A stretch of 64,000 nucleotides of DNA from Ophioderma brevispina (lineage: Eukaryota; Echinodermata; Ophiuroidea; Amphilepidida; Ophiodermatidae), in NCBI GenBank assembly GCA_023653785.1, contig JAMKCH010088206.1, forward strand, positions 1 to 64,000, read 5' to 3'. This document shows, piece after piece, positions 48,481 to 59,800 of the stretch. The notes under the pieces are model-generated. The model was not told the origin of the DNA, did no database searches, and saw only the letters and a program-made list of their open reading frames with translations. The translations under genes were made by a program, and so were the position numbers. Position 1 is the first letter of the stretch; every line of letters begins with the position of its first letter.

Positions 48481-49028
48481 CATCTTAACGGTTAAAACTA
48501 AACTGACAGTGGGTTAACTTTCGAAATGTTCAAGTTCTACCGTATTCGATGTCAACTGATGAAAGAAATTTAGCGAATTATTCTCAAATAATCGATTGTG
48601 TAATCGAATGTGTGTGATTGGCTGGCTCTTCCACGAAGTTATTATACTATACTAAGTTGAATTACTTGTTGGTCCTTTTAAACCACTTATGTTAGCACCT
48701 TCTTGGTCCTTTTTATCCACGATGTTAGCACCTTTTAATGCTATTGTTTATTTCTAGAAGATACCTGGAGAAAGCAATTACGATTCCTCGCCTGTTTAAT
48801 TTTCTTTTCAATATATTCAATGTGGGATGCTAATCTTGGTTAATCTATTTTGGATTAACCAATATCACATCCCAAGTCTTGTGGCAAAGGTATTGTCTAC
48901 TTAACGTGTTTATGTTGTATTGTTAGGAAACAAAGACAGGCATGTATTATGGTAGCTAGGATTCAGACCATAGTTGGTTTGTGGTGAGTGCCGCTATTGA
49001 CTTTGACATCGGCGGCACCCTCCCAGGG

Positions 49029-49037
49029 TATAAATAG
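49029..49037 (+). promoter_or_regulatory. TATA box, candidate promoter of the transposase gene
   Basis: Sequence GGGTATAAATAGAGG with TATAAATAG at this position. A CTTCACAG initiator-like start site lies about 30 bases downstream, near 49061. It is on the + strand, upstream of the transposase coding exons, in the divergent intergenic region. Alternatively it is a relic promoter from an LTR or other element. Confidence 0.45.
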
Positions 49038-49060
49038 AGGAGTACTCGAGTGCATGCTTC

Positions 49061-49348
49061 ACAGCTTCACAGACATCCACGATTATAAAAATATTGAATT
49101 ACTCAGTTTTCTGGCTTCGAAATATAAATCTGTATCCCGACGACTTCTGAACGCTCACTTTGACCACGATTTTCGCTCGCTGTTTTGATTTACTTTGGAA
49201 TATACGCCTACTCTCTGACGACTTAGGAACACTCCCTTTGACCACGATTTTCGCTCACTGTTTTTGATCGACTTTGGAATAAATATCAAGTGTACACGCT
49301 GACGACTTCGGAACTCTCGCTTCACCACGATTTGCGATCACTACTTTA
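49061..49348 (+). other. Candidate untranslated first exon with three tandem repeats
   Basis: From the initiator to a near-perfect donor TTTA/gtaagtat at 49349. Splicing to the acceptor at 53697 would place the transposase ATG six bases into the second exon. The 3' two-thirds is a degenerate tandem repeat of about 90-100 bp, three copies, each with the motif CGACTT..GAAC.CTC.CTT and CCACGATTTTCGCTC. No long coding frame is required. Inferred from promoter and splice signals only. Confidence 0.38.
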
Positions 49349-49439
49349 GTAAGTATACTCAAAAGCTTATTTTAATATACGCTATTTGTATTCATGTCGA
49401 AGTCGATAGGACGACGGTATCGTTCCCATAAAGCTTGAT

Positions 49440-49630
49440 ACTACAGGGCCCACTCCAAAAGAGTGAAATTTCATACCTTAAAAAGAACACTTTTGGGGTC
49501 AAATTTGATCTTGATAATTGACAAAATGATATCATTTTATCATTTGTTAAATTATCAAGAGTAAATTTGACCCAAAAAGTATTTTTTGAAAGATGTGAAA
49601 TTTCACTCTTTTTAGAGTGGACCCTGTAGT
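49440..49630. mobile_element. Fold-back MITE with ACTACAGGG ends
   Basis: 191 bp; left ACTACAGGGCCCACTCCAAA then AGAGTGAAATTTCA, right its complement with few mismatches. The interior is itself inverted (TTTGACCC blocks). The ACTACAGGG / CACTCCAAAAGAG ends are compatible with a CACTA-type terminus but no clear 3-bp target duplication was seen. The unit CACTCCAAAAGAGTGAAATT recurs at 49632-49660. Confidence 0.6.
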
Positions 49631-49660
49631 CACTCCAAAAGAGTGAAATTCACTCTTTTG

Positions 49661-52480
49661 CATACATACATATTTGTATTTAATATAGTATGCATTAAAG
49701 ATGTAAAATCTTCCAAAAATTGACATGTGAAAAAATATAGATACATGTATTTAGATATGTCAATTTATATCTATCCATCTATCTGTTGTTCAGTTTACCC
49801 GTTAAACAACTTGTTTAAACTTTCAAACAACTGTATAAACTTTTTAACAGCGTTTTCTCTTTGTAATATTTTTATAGTCGATTTTCAAGAAAACGGTACA
49901 TTTCCAGGTATTTTGTGTCTTTGAATAATAACACTTTTAAAGAATGCTTTATTGGAACAAATTGGTAATATTTTGATAGGAGCCGTTGAGCTACATTTTG
50001 GCATATAGCCTGTCATGCTTTCTATTATCTTTTCTATGAGATGTATGCCTTACATCAAAAAATTGGCGAAAATTGATGTCCAAAACACAACATCGAAATT
50101 ATAAAAAAAAAATACTTAGCAACTTCAATTCTTCCGAATATCAATGTTTCTTGTTGCCAAACATGTGTAGAAATTATGTAATGTTTTTCCTTGTATTCTC
50201 AATTTATTTTTATATTTTCGAAATACAAACATAATGTCCGTGAAAACTTGTTTACGTTATCCTTCATAAAGCATTGCTATAAGTTTGGTAAAACTTCTAC
50301 TAAGATATACTATTTCAAGGTAAACATAATGCGGCAGTTGGAAATAGTGTTTCCTTCAGTTCACAATGACTATTAAAAAGTCTAAGAAATGTTGAACCTT
50401 TTTAAAAATGCGACCTTTTTAAGGAAGTGTATTACGTTATCCACATTAAATGTGCTGGATCATGAAATGCACCTTTAAAAATTACATAATAGCTGCCATA
50501 TAACTTTATACAGATTTTAAAATGCACTATATTATGAGAATGTCTTGTCTAAGATTGTAACGCTATATAATACTATACGTATTCCAGTGTACGACGCACA
50601 AGGCTCATACCTTTGTATATTCATATAATTAAATACCATTTCTTGGGCCGGTTCTGGGGCCCAATATATCAAGCGCTTTAGAAGGTACATCGACAAAATG
50701 GGTGTTAATACATATTAATTAGCTCAAATTAGTCTTTATTTTTGTAAGTTTCCCGTTAGGTAATTGGTAATTAAATGCTATGTATTTGATATTGTTTGTT
50801 TTTTCTGGAAAAAATCAAAGCATTGAAAGCCTTGGATTCTGTTGTTTTAAGTTACCCACGAGACTACAAAGACTTTAAATTTTAAACATAAAATAATGTG
50901 TTTTTGCATTTTTCATTCAAAATGGCTGTGAAGATATATGCAGAGCATGCAGATCTTGTCAAGTGATAAATGGTCATTCAGTCATGGAATTATTAATTCG
51001 GTTGAAAAGTTTAATGACGATGGTTTTGAATAATTTAAAGGGCCAAGTATAAACATTTTTGATGCCGTTTGTCAACAAAAAAATTCTAGACAAGGATGAA
51101 GCTTTTAAATCGCATTTGGATTTCGCATCACTTGGTGATTTAGATTTTGATTTTGGACGTTGGTTATCCGAATTAGCTAACATGAGTCAAATATTTTCAG
51201 CTCAAAATGTCAAGTCGATTTTTTACAGTTCCAAAGGGGAACAAGGGGCATTTCGTGATGCATATCATCTTCCCGGTGTGGCAGGAGATATAGTCCTCGA
51301 GACTCATAGTCCGCCCTACAACGGTGAGGAATAGGGCACTCGATTCAGTTGACTCTTCACGTAACATTAGTTTCACGCTTTATTCCGTTGTCATGGAGCC
51401 CGGCCTGTGGTTCCTACCGGACCATATCTCCTTTTACACCGGCTTATCCCTCACAAGAGCGGAGGGTTCTTGTATCAATATGTATCATCTAAGAGTTACT
51501 GCAAAAGCCCTACAATGGGTGCTATGCTTTAATTTGGGGGAAATACCAATACTGTAATTATTGTGCCCAATTCTCCAAGCCTATAACGACTATTTAAAAG
51601 TTGACTTTTTCGAATTTTGATGAGTACTAGTTTAGGCCTATATCAACATTATATACAATGTAATGAATAATTATACGAATATACTAGTATAAGGTCGGCT
51701 GTTTTGACAGGAAAAAATGATGTAAATTTTACAGTAAATCTTGGCAGCCAGCAATTCTGCTAACAAACCCACCAAATCAGCTTTTATACGTCTTCATTCA
51801 TATTCACTGCATGTATTTTACAGCAAACTTTAAATTTCAGTTGATATTTGTGGATAGGCCTTCTAAAATCTGTTAAGTGTTCGTCAGTGTCTCTTATTCT
51901 CTACACATTCACAATCTCTGTATGCTCGTGAGCTTTTTTATTACATTAATTATTAAAGTAAATGATTTTTACTGTAATTTTTTGGCAGAATTGCTGTCAG
52001 TAAATTTTACAGTATTTTGTTACAGTGTAACACAAAGTGTAGATTGAACGCGGAGTCTACTTTGATTTTCTGTCGTCCACGGACAGAAACTACAGCATAT
52101 TTGGTCTATGAGATATTTTGATGCGAATGTTTTCATAACGCCAAAACACATCAGAATCAAGTAAATTAAAATCTTGAAAGTAAGCTTTCTCAAGATATAT
52201 AATGAACCTTAAGTAAAACAGGGTATTCAAGTCATTAAATGCACCTTTTTTGTTAAATAGGCTACGGTGAGTTTTGATTTTGTGTGCGTTTATATACGTA
52301 TGGACAGGATGAGAAACACCCAAATTTGCTGGCGGGTTTTCCTGAAATAATACGCATTTTTTTACTTAAAATAAATGCAATTCTTAAAGCTATTTTTAAT
52401 TAATACGAGTTTATTTTTGATTATTAGTGTAAGTTTATTTTAACGGTTAAAGTCAATATGCTTCCTGAGATAGGGGTAAT
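49661..52480. other. Divergent intergenic / first-intron DNA, no gene
   Basis: Contains remnants of family A ends (near 50460 and 51245). The frame 51059-51334 overlaps one of these remnants and has no known motif. Confidence 0.45.
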
Positions 52481-52838
52481 CTCGATATTCCGAAGGTTGG
52501 TTATTCCGAAGGTTCGCTATTCCGAATCTTAAAAAAGGTTCGCTTTTCCGAATCTTAGAAAGGGTTCGCTTTTCCGAATTTTAAAAAGGGATAGCTATTC
52601 CGAATACTGAAAATGGTTCGATGTTCCGAAACCAAATATCGTGTTCGTTATTCCGAGCTTTTTAGAGGTTTGCTATTCCGAATTGTTTTTTTATTGGAGC
52701 AATGAACATGGTGACTTATGGATAATTTTGAGCCATGCAGCGATGCCACGAAAATAGTTACCACTATTGTAGTATGAGGTATTTGATTTATTTTAATTTT
52801 GCTCATTAAAAAAAAAATGAAACACTATAAAGGTAAAA

Positions 52839-53055
52839 GAGTGAAAATCACTCTTTGGAGAAGTGATTCTACAGGGACCAGTCTTTGTTAGAGTTAAATT
52901 CCCCTCTTTTGAGAGTGAATGTGTCAATTCTTCTACTCTATGAGAGACAATTCCACGATGAAGAGTAATCTAAAATAAAATTCACTCCAAAGAGTAAATT
53001 TAACTCCAGAAAAACACTGGTCCCTAGAGTCATTCTTTGAAAGTGATTTTCACTC
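52839..53055. mobile_element. Nested fold-back, GAGTGAAAATCACT ends
   Basis: Left AGAGTGAAAATCACTCTTTG then CTACAGGGACCAGT, right ACTGGTCCCTAGAGTC then AAGTGATTTTCACTC. Related in motif to 49440-49630. Confidence 0.65.
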
Positions 53056-53147
53056 AGGCTTGTATTTAAAAAGTAAAACAAAAATTGTCACACCACACTT
53101 AAGTTCCCTATGTTTTTGGTGGTGATGACATCAAATTGTTTGGCATG

Positions 53148-53243
53148 CAACCTTAACCCTGACCTAGACCCTAACCCTAAACCATGACCCTAAATCCTAT
53201 CCCTATAACTCTATCCCTTAACCCTATCCGTAACCCTAGAAAC
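53148..53243 (+). repeat. Degenerate CCCTAA telomere-like array
   Basis: Runs such as ACCCTAACCCTAAACCATG and ATCCCTTAACCCTATCC: about a dozen imperfect CCCTAA units inside the fold-back element. Confidence 0.7.
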
Positions 53244-53697
53244 TACTTCAAATCAATTGTTCCCTTTAAAAGAATCGGAGTAGCGAACCCTTCAGCTTAT
53301 TCGGAAAAAATAACCTCCTTAGTATTCGGAATAACGAACCTTTTTTGAAATTCGGAATTGCGTATCCCTTTTAATATTCATAATACCTGCGAGCCTTATT
53401 TTCGGAATAGCGAATCTTTTACTTGCAGAGTATGTTATACTTGATAGAGAATACACGCTCCACAAATATCCAAAAATCACTGAGTTACATGTATGATTTT
53501 TCGTTAGATTTTGAGATTTCACATCGCAACGCTTTGTTGACGGCCATAAATGTTTGACAAGACGTCCAACACCAGAAAGCCAACTACTTTAATTGGCTTT
53601 ATACTAACAAAATACGAGTGAGAGACTTCAGGTGTACGTTGTGGAACGCAGTATTATTAACTTTATTTTCTGTAACTTTCATAATTTCTATTTGTAG

Positions 53698-53811
53698 GAA
53701 GCCATGGATAGAGAAGCAAAAATAGCGTGTCCGTGTAATTCGTGCGCAGGTACGAAAATGGTCGCTGAAAGAACATATCGGAGGCATATGCAGAAACAGT
53801 CAGTTGCAGAG
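53698..53811 (+). CDS. Transposase first coding exon, CPCNSC motif
   Basis: Acceptor ctatttgtag; ATG at 53704; donor GAG/gtaatt. It encodes 36 residues: MDREAKIACPCNSCAGTKMV, then AERTYRRHM. The CxC-x2-C followed by a His about 14 residues on matches the zinc-knuckle-like transposase-associated domain at the start of plant and animal tnp2 proteins. An acceptor just upstream of the ATG implies an untranslated exon further 5'. Confidence 0.75.
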
Positions 53812-56800
53812 GTAATTACTAAATCTGTAATTTGTGATTCACAAGCACTGAGTTGAAAGACTTTAAAAAAAATGCTCCTTAGCCCAAATTGTTGGCCTAA
53901 ACGCTTTTCAAACTCGAACGTTAGCATTTGGTTCAAAGCGAATAACTCGCAGTAAATGCTAACAAAAATAGCAATTGGAAGGATATAGGAGACGTCACAC
54001 CAGTTGGTCCAATGTTTGTGTATTTTAATCAATAATATATATTCTTGAATTGGGCACATTAATGTAGATATTCATAAGCGAACTGTCGCAGTCGCGACAA
54101 ATTTATAGTTTTTCTTCGTTTGTAGAACAATATGCGGTAGAATAATAGACTGTTAGAACGCCGCGTTCTGACATACCGACACATGGGAAAAGGCCGTTTT
54201 GAGAAAATTAAGTGTTAAATTCTGGCAAGATGTATTTTTTTTATGCAATTTGTTTTTCAATATCAAATTGTAAGATAAGTTATTGTAGACATTCATTTGC
54301 ATTACTACTAAAGTTCGCCCCTTGCCTGCCTGCACTACTGATTACTTATGTCTGCACGTCACCTTCACTAAAGTAACAAATTAAACTTAACTAGTGTCAA
54401 AAGTCCCTCATGTGCCAATATGTCAGAACGGAATAGTTCAAAACATTCGGCTCTTCACACAATTGCTATATAGTGGCAACATTATCACATGTTGGTACAT
54501 GGTGTTTGTCTCATAGATTTTGTAGGTGCAGTATCCGGTGCAGTATTTTTAGTTTTAAGATTATTTTGGTGGCAAAAGTTTTTGGAAAATAACTGTTTTG
54601 GGTATTCGCCGCAAACTATTTTTAACGAGAACCTTCAAGTGCACAATGTGGCAATTGTATAGAGCCGATAAAAACTATTCTTGTATCAGACGCGTTAATC
54701 AGGGATTACCTGGAAGACCTTTCGATGAGCTTGAAAGAGAAGAGTGTTAGGAAAAAGTTTGACATGTCGACGGAATGTTTATCAAAGGCCCGCAAATCGA
54801 TGGTCTATATGTCAATCATCGCAAATCGATGGTCCATTATGTCAATCATTTTCATTAAAAGGAAGTTACAAGTCATGTTCAATAGCGGTACCCGCAATTA
54901 ATGTTCCTAAAGTGACAATTAAGTAGCTTGAAGTTGCCGTGCAATTGCTAAGTTTTCATTCATTCTGGGGGTTTTACTCAACAAACACGGCCGAGCTTCA
55001 GAAGATAACTCTTCCTCGCGGCACCGGCTATGTTTACGGCAATTTTGTCTATAGGGATGTGGGATAGCAACTGTCTTAAATGTTGGCGCATATTGGGGCG
55101 AGAATCATTGGTTGGCGCATATTGGGCCGGACTCATTTTTACAGTGTGTCAAAAAATTCACTTCCGTATGACGTCATCAAAATACGTTTTCTGATTGGGT
55201 GGGCAATATTTTTTGCAACACTTTGACAGACACACACACACCGATACATGAAACACGTAGGGTTTCTTGGACGCAGAAACCAATGGAGCATTTTCAATTT
55301 TCTCTGACGTCATCTTAATACTGTTTTTTCTGATTGGATAGGCAAATGTCCATTGTAACACCAACGATGTAAGGAAGGACATAGGCAATTATTACACAAA
55401 CTATTAAACCAGAGTTATGGGGTTTCGATAACAATGGAAGCATTTTTGAATTTCTCTGACGTCATTTAATACGTTTTCTGATGGATGAAGCTACTAGTAT
55501 TGTAACACCTAGATAGTCATATTACACTGCAGGTTATTTTTAAAGGTCCATGGCCCGATCGCTATAGCCTCGTCCACCAGAAGCCCCAGATTTTTACCGG
55601 AAGTGGTCATATTTTGTATCATACGAACGCTACTATTTTTCCCATTTGCCCTGTGAAATCTTAAGACTGCCTTTTTTGGTGGCTGCTTATGTAATGCTAG
55701 AAGTAGGCTAATAGAAACAAACAATAAAACAGCAAAACATTTTCTACTAACATGTTAGATGTCACGGCGATAACAGTTAACACCAACATTTTCTTAATTA
55801 GTGTCCTACAACAATACCTATGGTCCAAATTAAAGGGCAGTTTAATTAGCTTTAATTTGAATATATAATTCAAATAATTAAAAGATCGTTAAGATAAAGA
55901 AACACTAATACCGAATCTTGTATTCTCCCATAGACTTTACACGGTTACCGCGCGTCCCGAGGTCGCGTGTCCCAATTGCTCCACCATCCTTCGTTTACTA
56001 CTTAGTCCTTCATTTTAATTACTGAAGTCTGATCAAGATAATTTAGGTATCAACTTATAGCTAACTAAATATGCTTTACAATGAGTACTTATTTGAAGTT
56101 TCACCACAGGTTTAACAATTTCTAATCATTATAAACATGTCGATTTCTCTAAAATTCACAGAATGTAGCTTTTCATCACGTTAATGTGTTTTGTATTTGG
56201 GCTACTTACATGTAAGAATTGTATTCAGCACTGTATGTTCACTGCAGTTTCCTTTCAAATTCACAACACAGTTTTTAAAAGTTGAGTTTTTTTCTTTGGG
56301 GGGGGGGGTGATTCCAGGCCCAAATTACGGATTTTCCCATGTTCATGGGGGTATATGGCACCTTTAAAACTCGGAAAAAATTAAATATCAGTGAAAAAAT
56401 ATTCTGTAGGATGTTTTGATCACCAAACAAATTAAAAAAGTTTAAAATCTCACATTGCTAAGTTTGATTTTTGGCACACTTCGAAACAATTCTGGCCCAC
56501 TGTGCGGCGTAAACAAGCATGGGTGTAAATGTTGGGTGACATTTTATGTGCAGGCCGTGCGGAAAGAAGTACAAATAATATTGATAAGTGCCTACGTCTA
56601 CCGACCGAATGGTGAATGTGCACGTAAGATTAACATGGATTACTAATGTTTTACGTTTTCAGAATGATATGAAAATCTCAACTTTGAAGTATTTAAAGTC
56701 GTTGGACGCTGTGGATCACGAAATGCCCTTAAGTTAAATACAAATACAATTCGCCAAGGCCTTGATTACTCATTTCAATTTAATACGAATTTTACAACGT

Positions 56801-59800
56801 GAAAGTGACATGTCTGATGTTAATTTTCTTGGTGAATGTTTGAAATGAAAATGCATGTCGCATTTTCTGATGTTTCTTTTTTGTCTTTGTACAGGGCGAA
56901 AGCTCGACAAAACGCCCACGGACAGAAGAATCGGTACAGGAAGGCCCCCTTCACGAAATGACAGAAATTACTGGATTTGTGTTGTGCTTGAGACTTTTAA
57001 TGATTTATAACGCGTTTTCTGGGGTGACCCAGCAATGCATGAACCAAATCATACGGCTTATCACCGATTTGTTGGGAGGATTAGTCCCTAATAGTAAGCT
57101 ACCAAGAGACTTCAAGTCCATAAAACACATAACAATTTGATAAAATTTGTATGACACCGATGGTGGAAATTACAGCGTGTCCCAAGAGTGTGAACTGTTT
57201 ATGTAGATGTGCAGAAATGTCACCAAAGAAGAATGTCTTGGAAAGGATAGCGTCAAAAAATATTTCTATCTTCCATTGATTCCACGTTTGAAGCAGCTAT
57301 ATTCGAACAAAGAAGTATCTCAGAATCTGCAGATTCACGGCACCCAGCTGCCTTCCCACAACCCACAGGACATTAGGGATTCAGCGGCGTGGAGAGAACT
57401 CTATGGTGAAGGTGGGGAGTTCGATGGAGATTATAGGGCTCTCGCACTCGAATTTAGTGCTGATGGCTTCCAGCCTTTTCACCATACTACCACCAAGCCC
57501 TACTCCATCGAACAACAAGCCTCTGTAATTCTAAACCTACCACCCGAAATGAGGACCAATCCAGGATTGTTCACGACAAAACGACTGATTTCAGGTAGGT
57601 AAAATTGACTATCGGTATTATTTGGGGAACTCCATTGTGACTGACGCGACAATTTTAACCAACTTGTGTTTCTTTTTAACTGTTGTGAGTCCCATGCCAG
57701 TTAAAATGACTTTTTTACTATCATTTTTAACAGTGTCGAATTACAAGACGACAGCACTTTTAAAGTCCTTTAAACTTACTATTAACTTGGTATCAGAAGA
57801 AAGAATATAGCACATGGAGTACTGTATACACTATTTTCCGGTTACTGTAAACACACCATATTTTAAGCCTGTAGCATGATTGATAAAAAAATAGGAAAGA
57901 AGTCAGTCAAATATTACGCAGACGAGATGAGAAAAATACAAGTTTTCTAACCCGGGCATTCATGTATTTTCCCGGGTATTTTCTTTTCAGCAACACAACT
58001 GACTTCGAATGGCCGCTATCAAAAAAGTTTAAAATAGATTTGGTCATGTATATTTTTGTTGGATTTCGCGTTGTTACCAACTTTTAAATTGTTAAAAATA
58101 CGAGTAATCTGGTGGATATTAGTCTAAACTAGCATGCTAAGCTCGGCGATGGTTGATATTAAAGGGACACTGGCACATTTGAAAAAAAAAACAACTCTAT
58201 GCGCGTATTTTCACTTGGCAAGAAAAACACCCTATCAGTTTTTGGGTTGAATTTCCTATGATGTTTTGTGTGTTTGCAACAGGTCCACAAACCCCGAAGG
58301 AGGAAGCATTCAATATTTATTTGAAGCCGTTCGTTGACGAAGTGGAGCTGCTGGCAACGGTTGGGGTAGACGGTGTGTGGGACGCCTACCGTGAAGAACA
58401 TTTTAAACTGAAGGCCAAGATATTGTTGCATGTTCACGACTTCCCGGGCCAGTCGAAAATCTTCCATGGGGCTGGATGTGGAGGAAAACACCCGTGTCCA
58501 AAATGCTTGGCAGAAGGTATGTAAATAATTTTAGGGACTTCACATGATGAAGATCACAATATATTTATATGGACAATATACTCTTTAACTGGTTGCTTAA
58601 AAGTGAAATTGAGGCCTAATTAACATTCTGCTATACGCCCCTCCCTTTCCTTGGCAGTAGAGATCTAGATTTGCTTTTAGCTGAACTACCAAGCCCTTTA
58701 AATGCCCTCAATCCGGACCCTCTGCACTCCCACTTTGAAGGAAAGCCCACTTCAGAGTAAGATAATAGCAGAGTTTTACGACAGTGCAAAATAAAATACT
58801 GCTGAGCCGTTGCCGAAGCCGTATTTTTGCGCGGGAAGCCCACATATTGCTTTTGTCGTCGAAGTCGAGCTGTCTCACATAGTGTAGCATTTTGTTTACT
58901 AATGCTTAGGTATAAGACCACATAAATTGTCAGGACTTTGTAGGGATGATAGAAACGTGATATAGAAGGGAAAGGTGATTTGAATCAATATGCAATATAT
59001 CGGAAATCTGAATAAAATGTTCCAAACATCGGAATTCTTAAGTGATTTTCAAGAGATCTTGTAGCAGAGAATGTGTTTTTGAAGAAGGAATCATTCTAGT
59101 TTGTTTTACACACACCGTACCCTATACCCTAGGGTGGTAATAAAAATGTTGCAACAGCTAGCGCAGTAAATTTTACACTTATTTGTTTTACAGGTACTTA
59201 CTCGCGCCAAATGAACAAAATGATATTTCGAAGTGGCCGTGAGTTCCTAGAGGAAGGTGACCCACTTCGTAAAGACACACGCTTACCCGGAGGGGGGATT
59301 GAGGAAGGCACACCAAAAACGAGAGATTTCCAAGAGGAGACGGTAATGGCTGCTGTCAGTGGGGTCCTGGCTGACGTTGTCCGGGAAAGTCAACCAAGGT
59401 CAAAAGAGAGAAGGTATATAAGTGAATTGATATTTCCACGTCTTTAATGTTTCTGAAAGTCGTTTTCCAGCTAATATACCTAGTCTAACACCCAGTCAGA
59501 TATATACACACACCGTACCCCTACCCAACCCCACACACTAGTGTAAAGAGAGCGTTTTGGTGCAAATGAGTTGTTGGGTTTTAAACATGTCAAATTTCTG
59601 AACTGGCATCAGATACCGTCAATTGTGAACATAACATTTAAAGAAATATTAAAAAAAATACGTTTATAAAAAGTGCTATAAGATATAACAAATTGTGGTG
59701 CAAAAGAAATAGAAATGAGTCTCTCTCTCTCTCTCTCTCTGACTCTTTGATTTGTAGCTTTACATGCTTTATGACAATGTTTTTCTTTTACAGGAATGCA

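Larger units (their letters stand above)
52481..53414. mobile_element. Fold-back element whose arms are tandem TTCGCTATTCCGAA repeats
   Basis: Left arm 52486-52684 has about six imperfect repeats of GGTTCGCTATTCCGAA spaced 28-40 bp. The right arm 53279-53414 has the same motif inverted (TTCGGAATAGCGAA). The middle holds another fold-back (52839-53055) and telomere-like repeats. No ORF. Confidence 0.7.

Noticed and set aside
48922..49445. Possible solo LTR (TG...CA ends around the TATA box)
   Set aside because: TGTTAG start and a CTACA end can be drawn, but no matching target duplication was seen; kept only as an alternative to the promoter reading.
51059..51334. 91-codon + frame with acidic FASLGDLDFDFG
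   Set aside because: Runs into a family A MITE end, lacks homology I can recognise and splice support.
49440..53055. The CACTCCAAAAGAG fold-backs as the true ends of the CACTA element
   Set aside because: Both lie between the two divergent genes rather than outside them, so they cannot be its termini; they may be subterminal-type repeats or separate MITEs.
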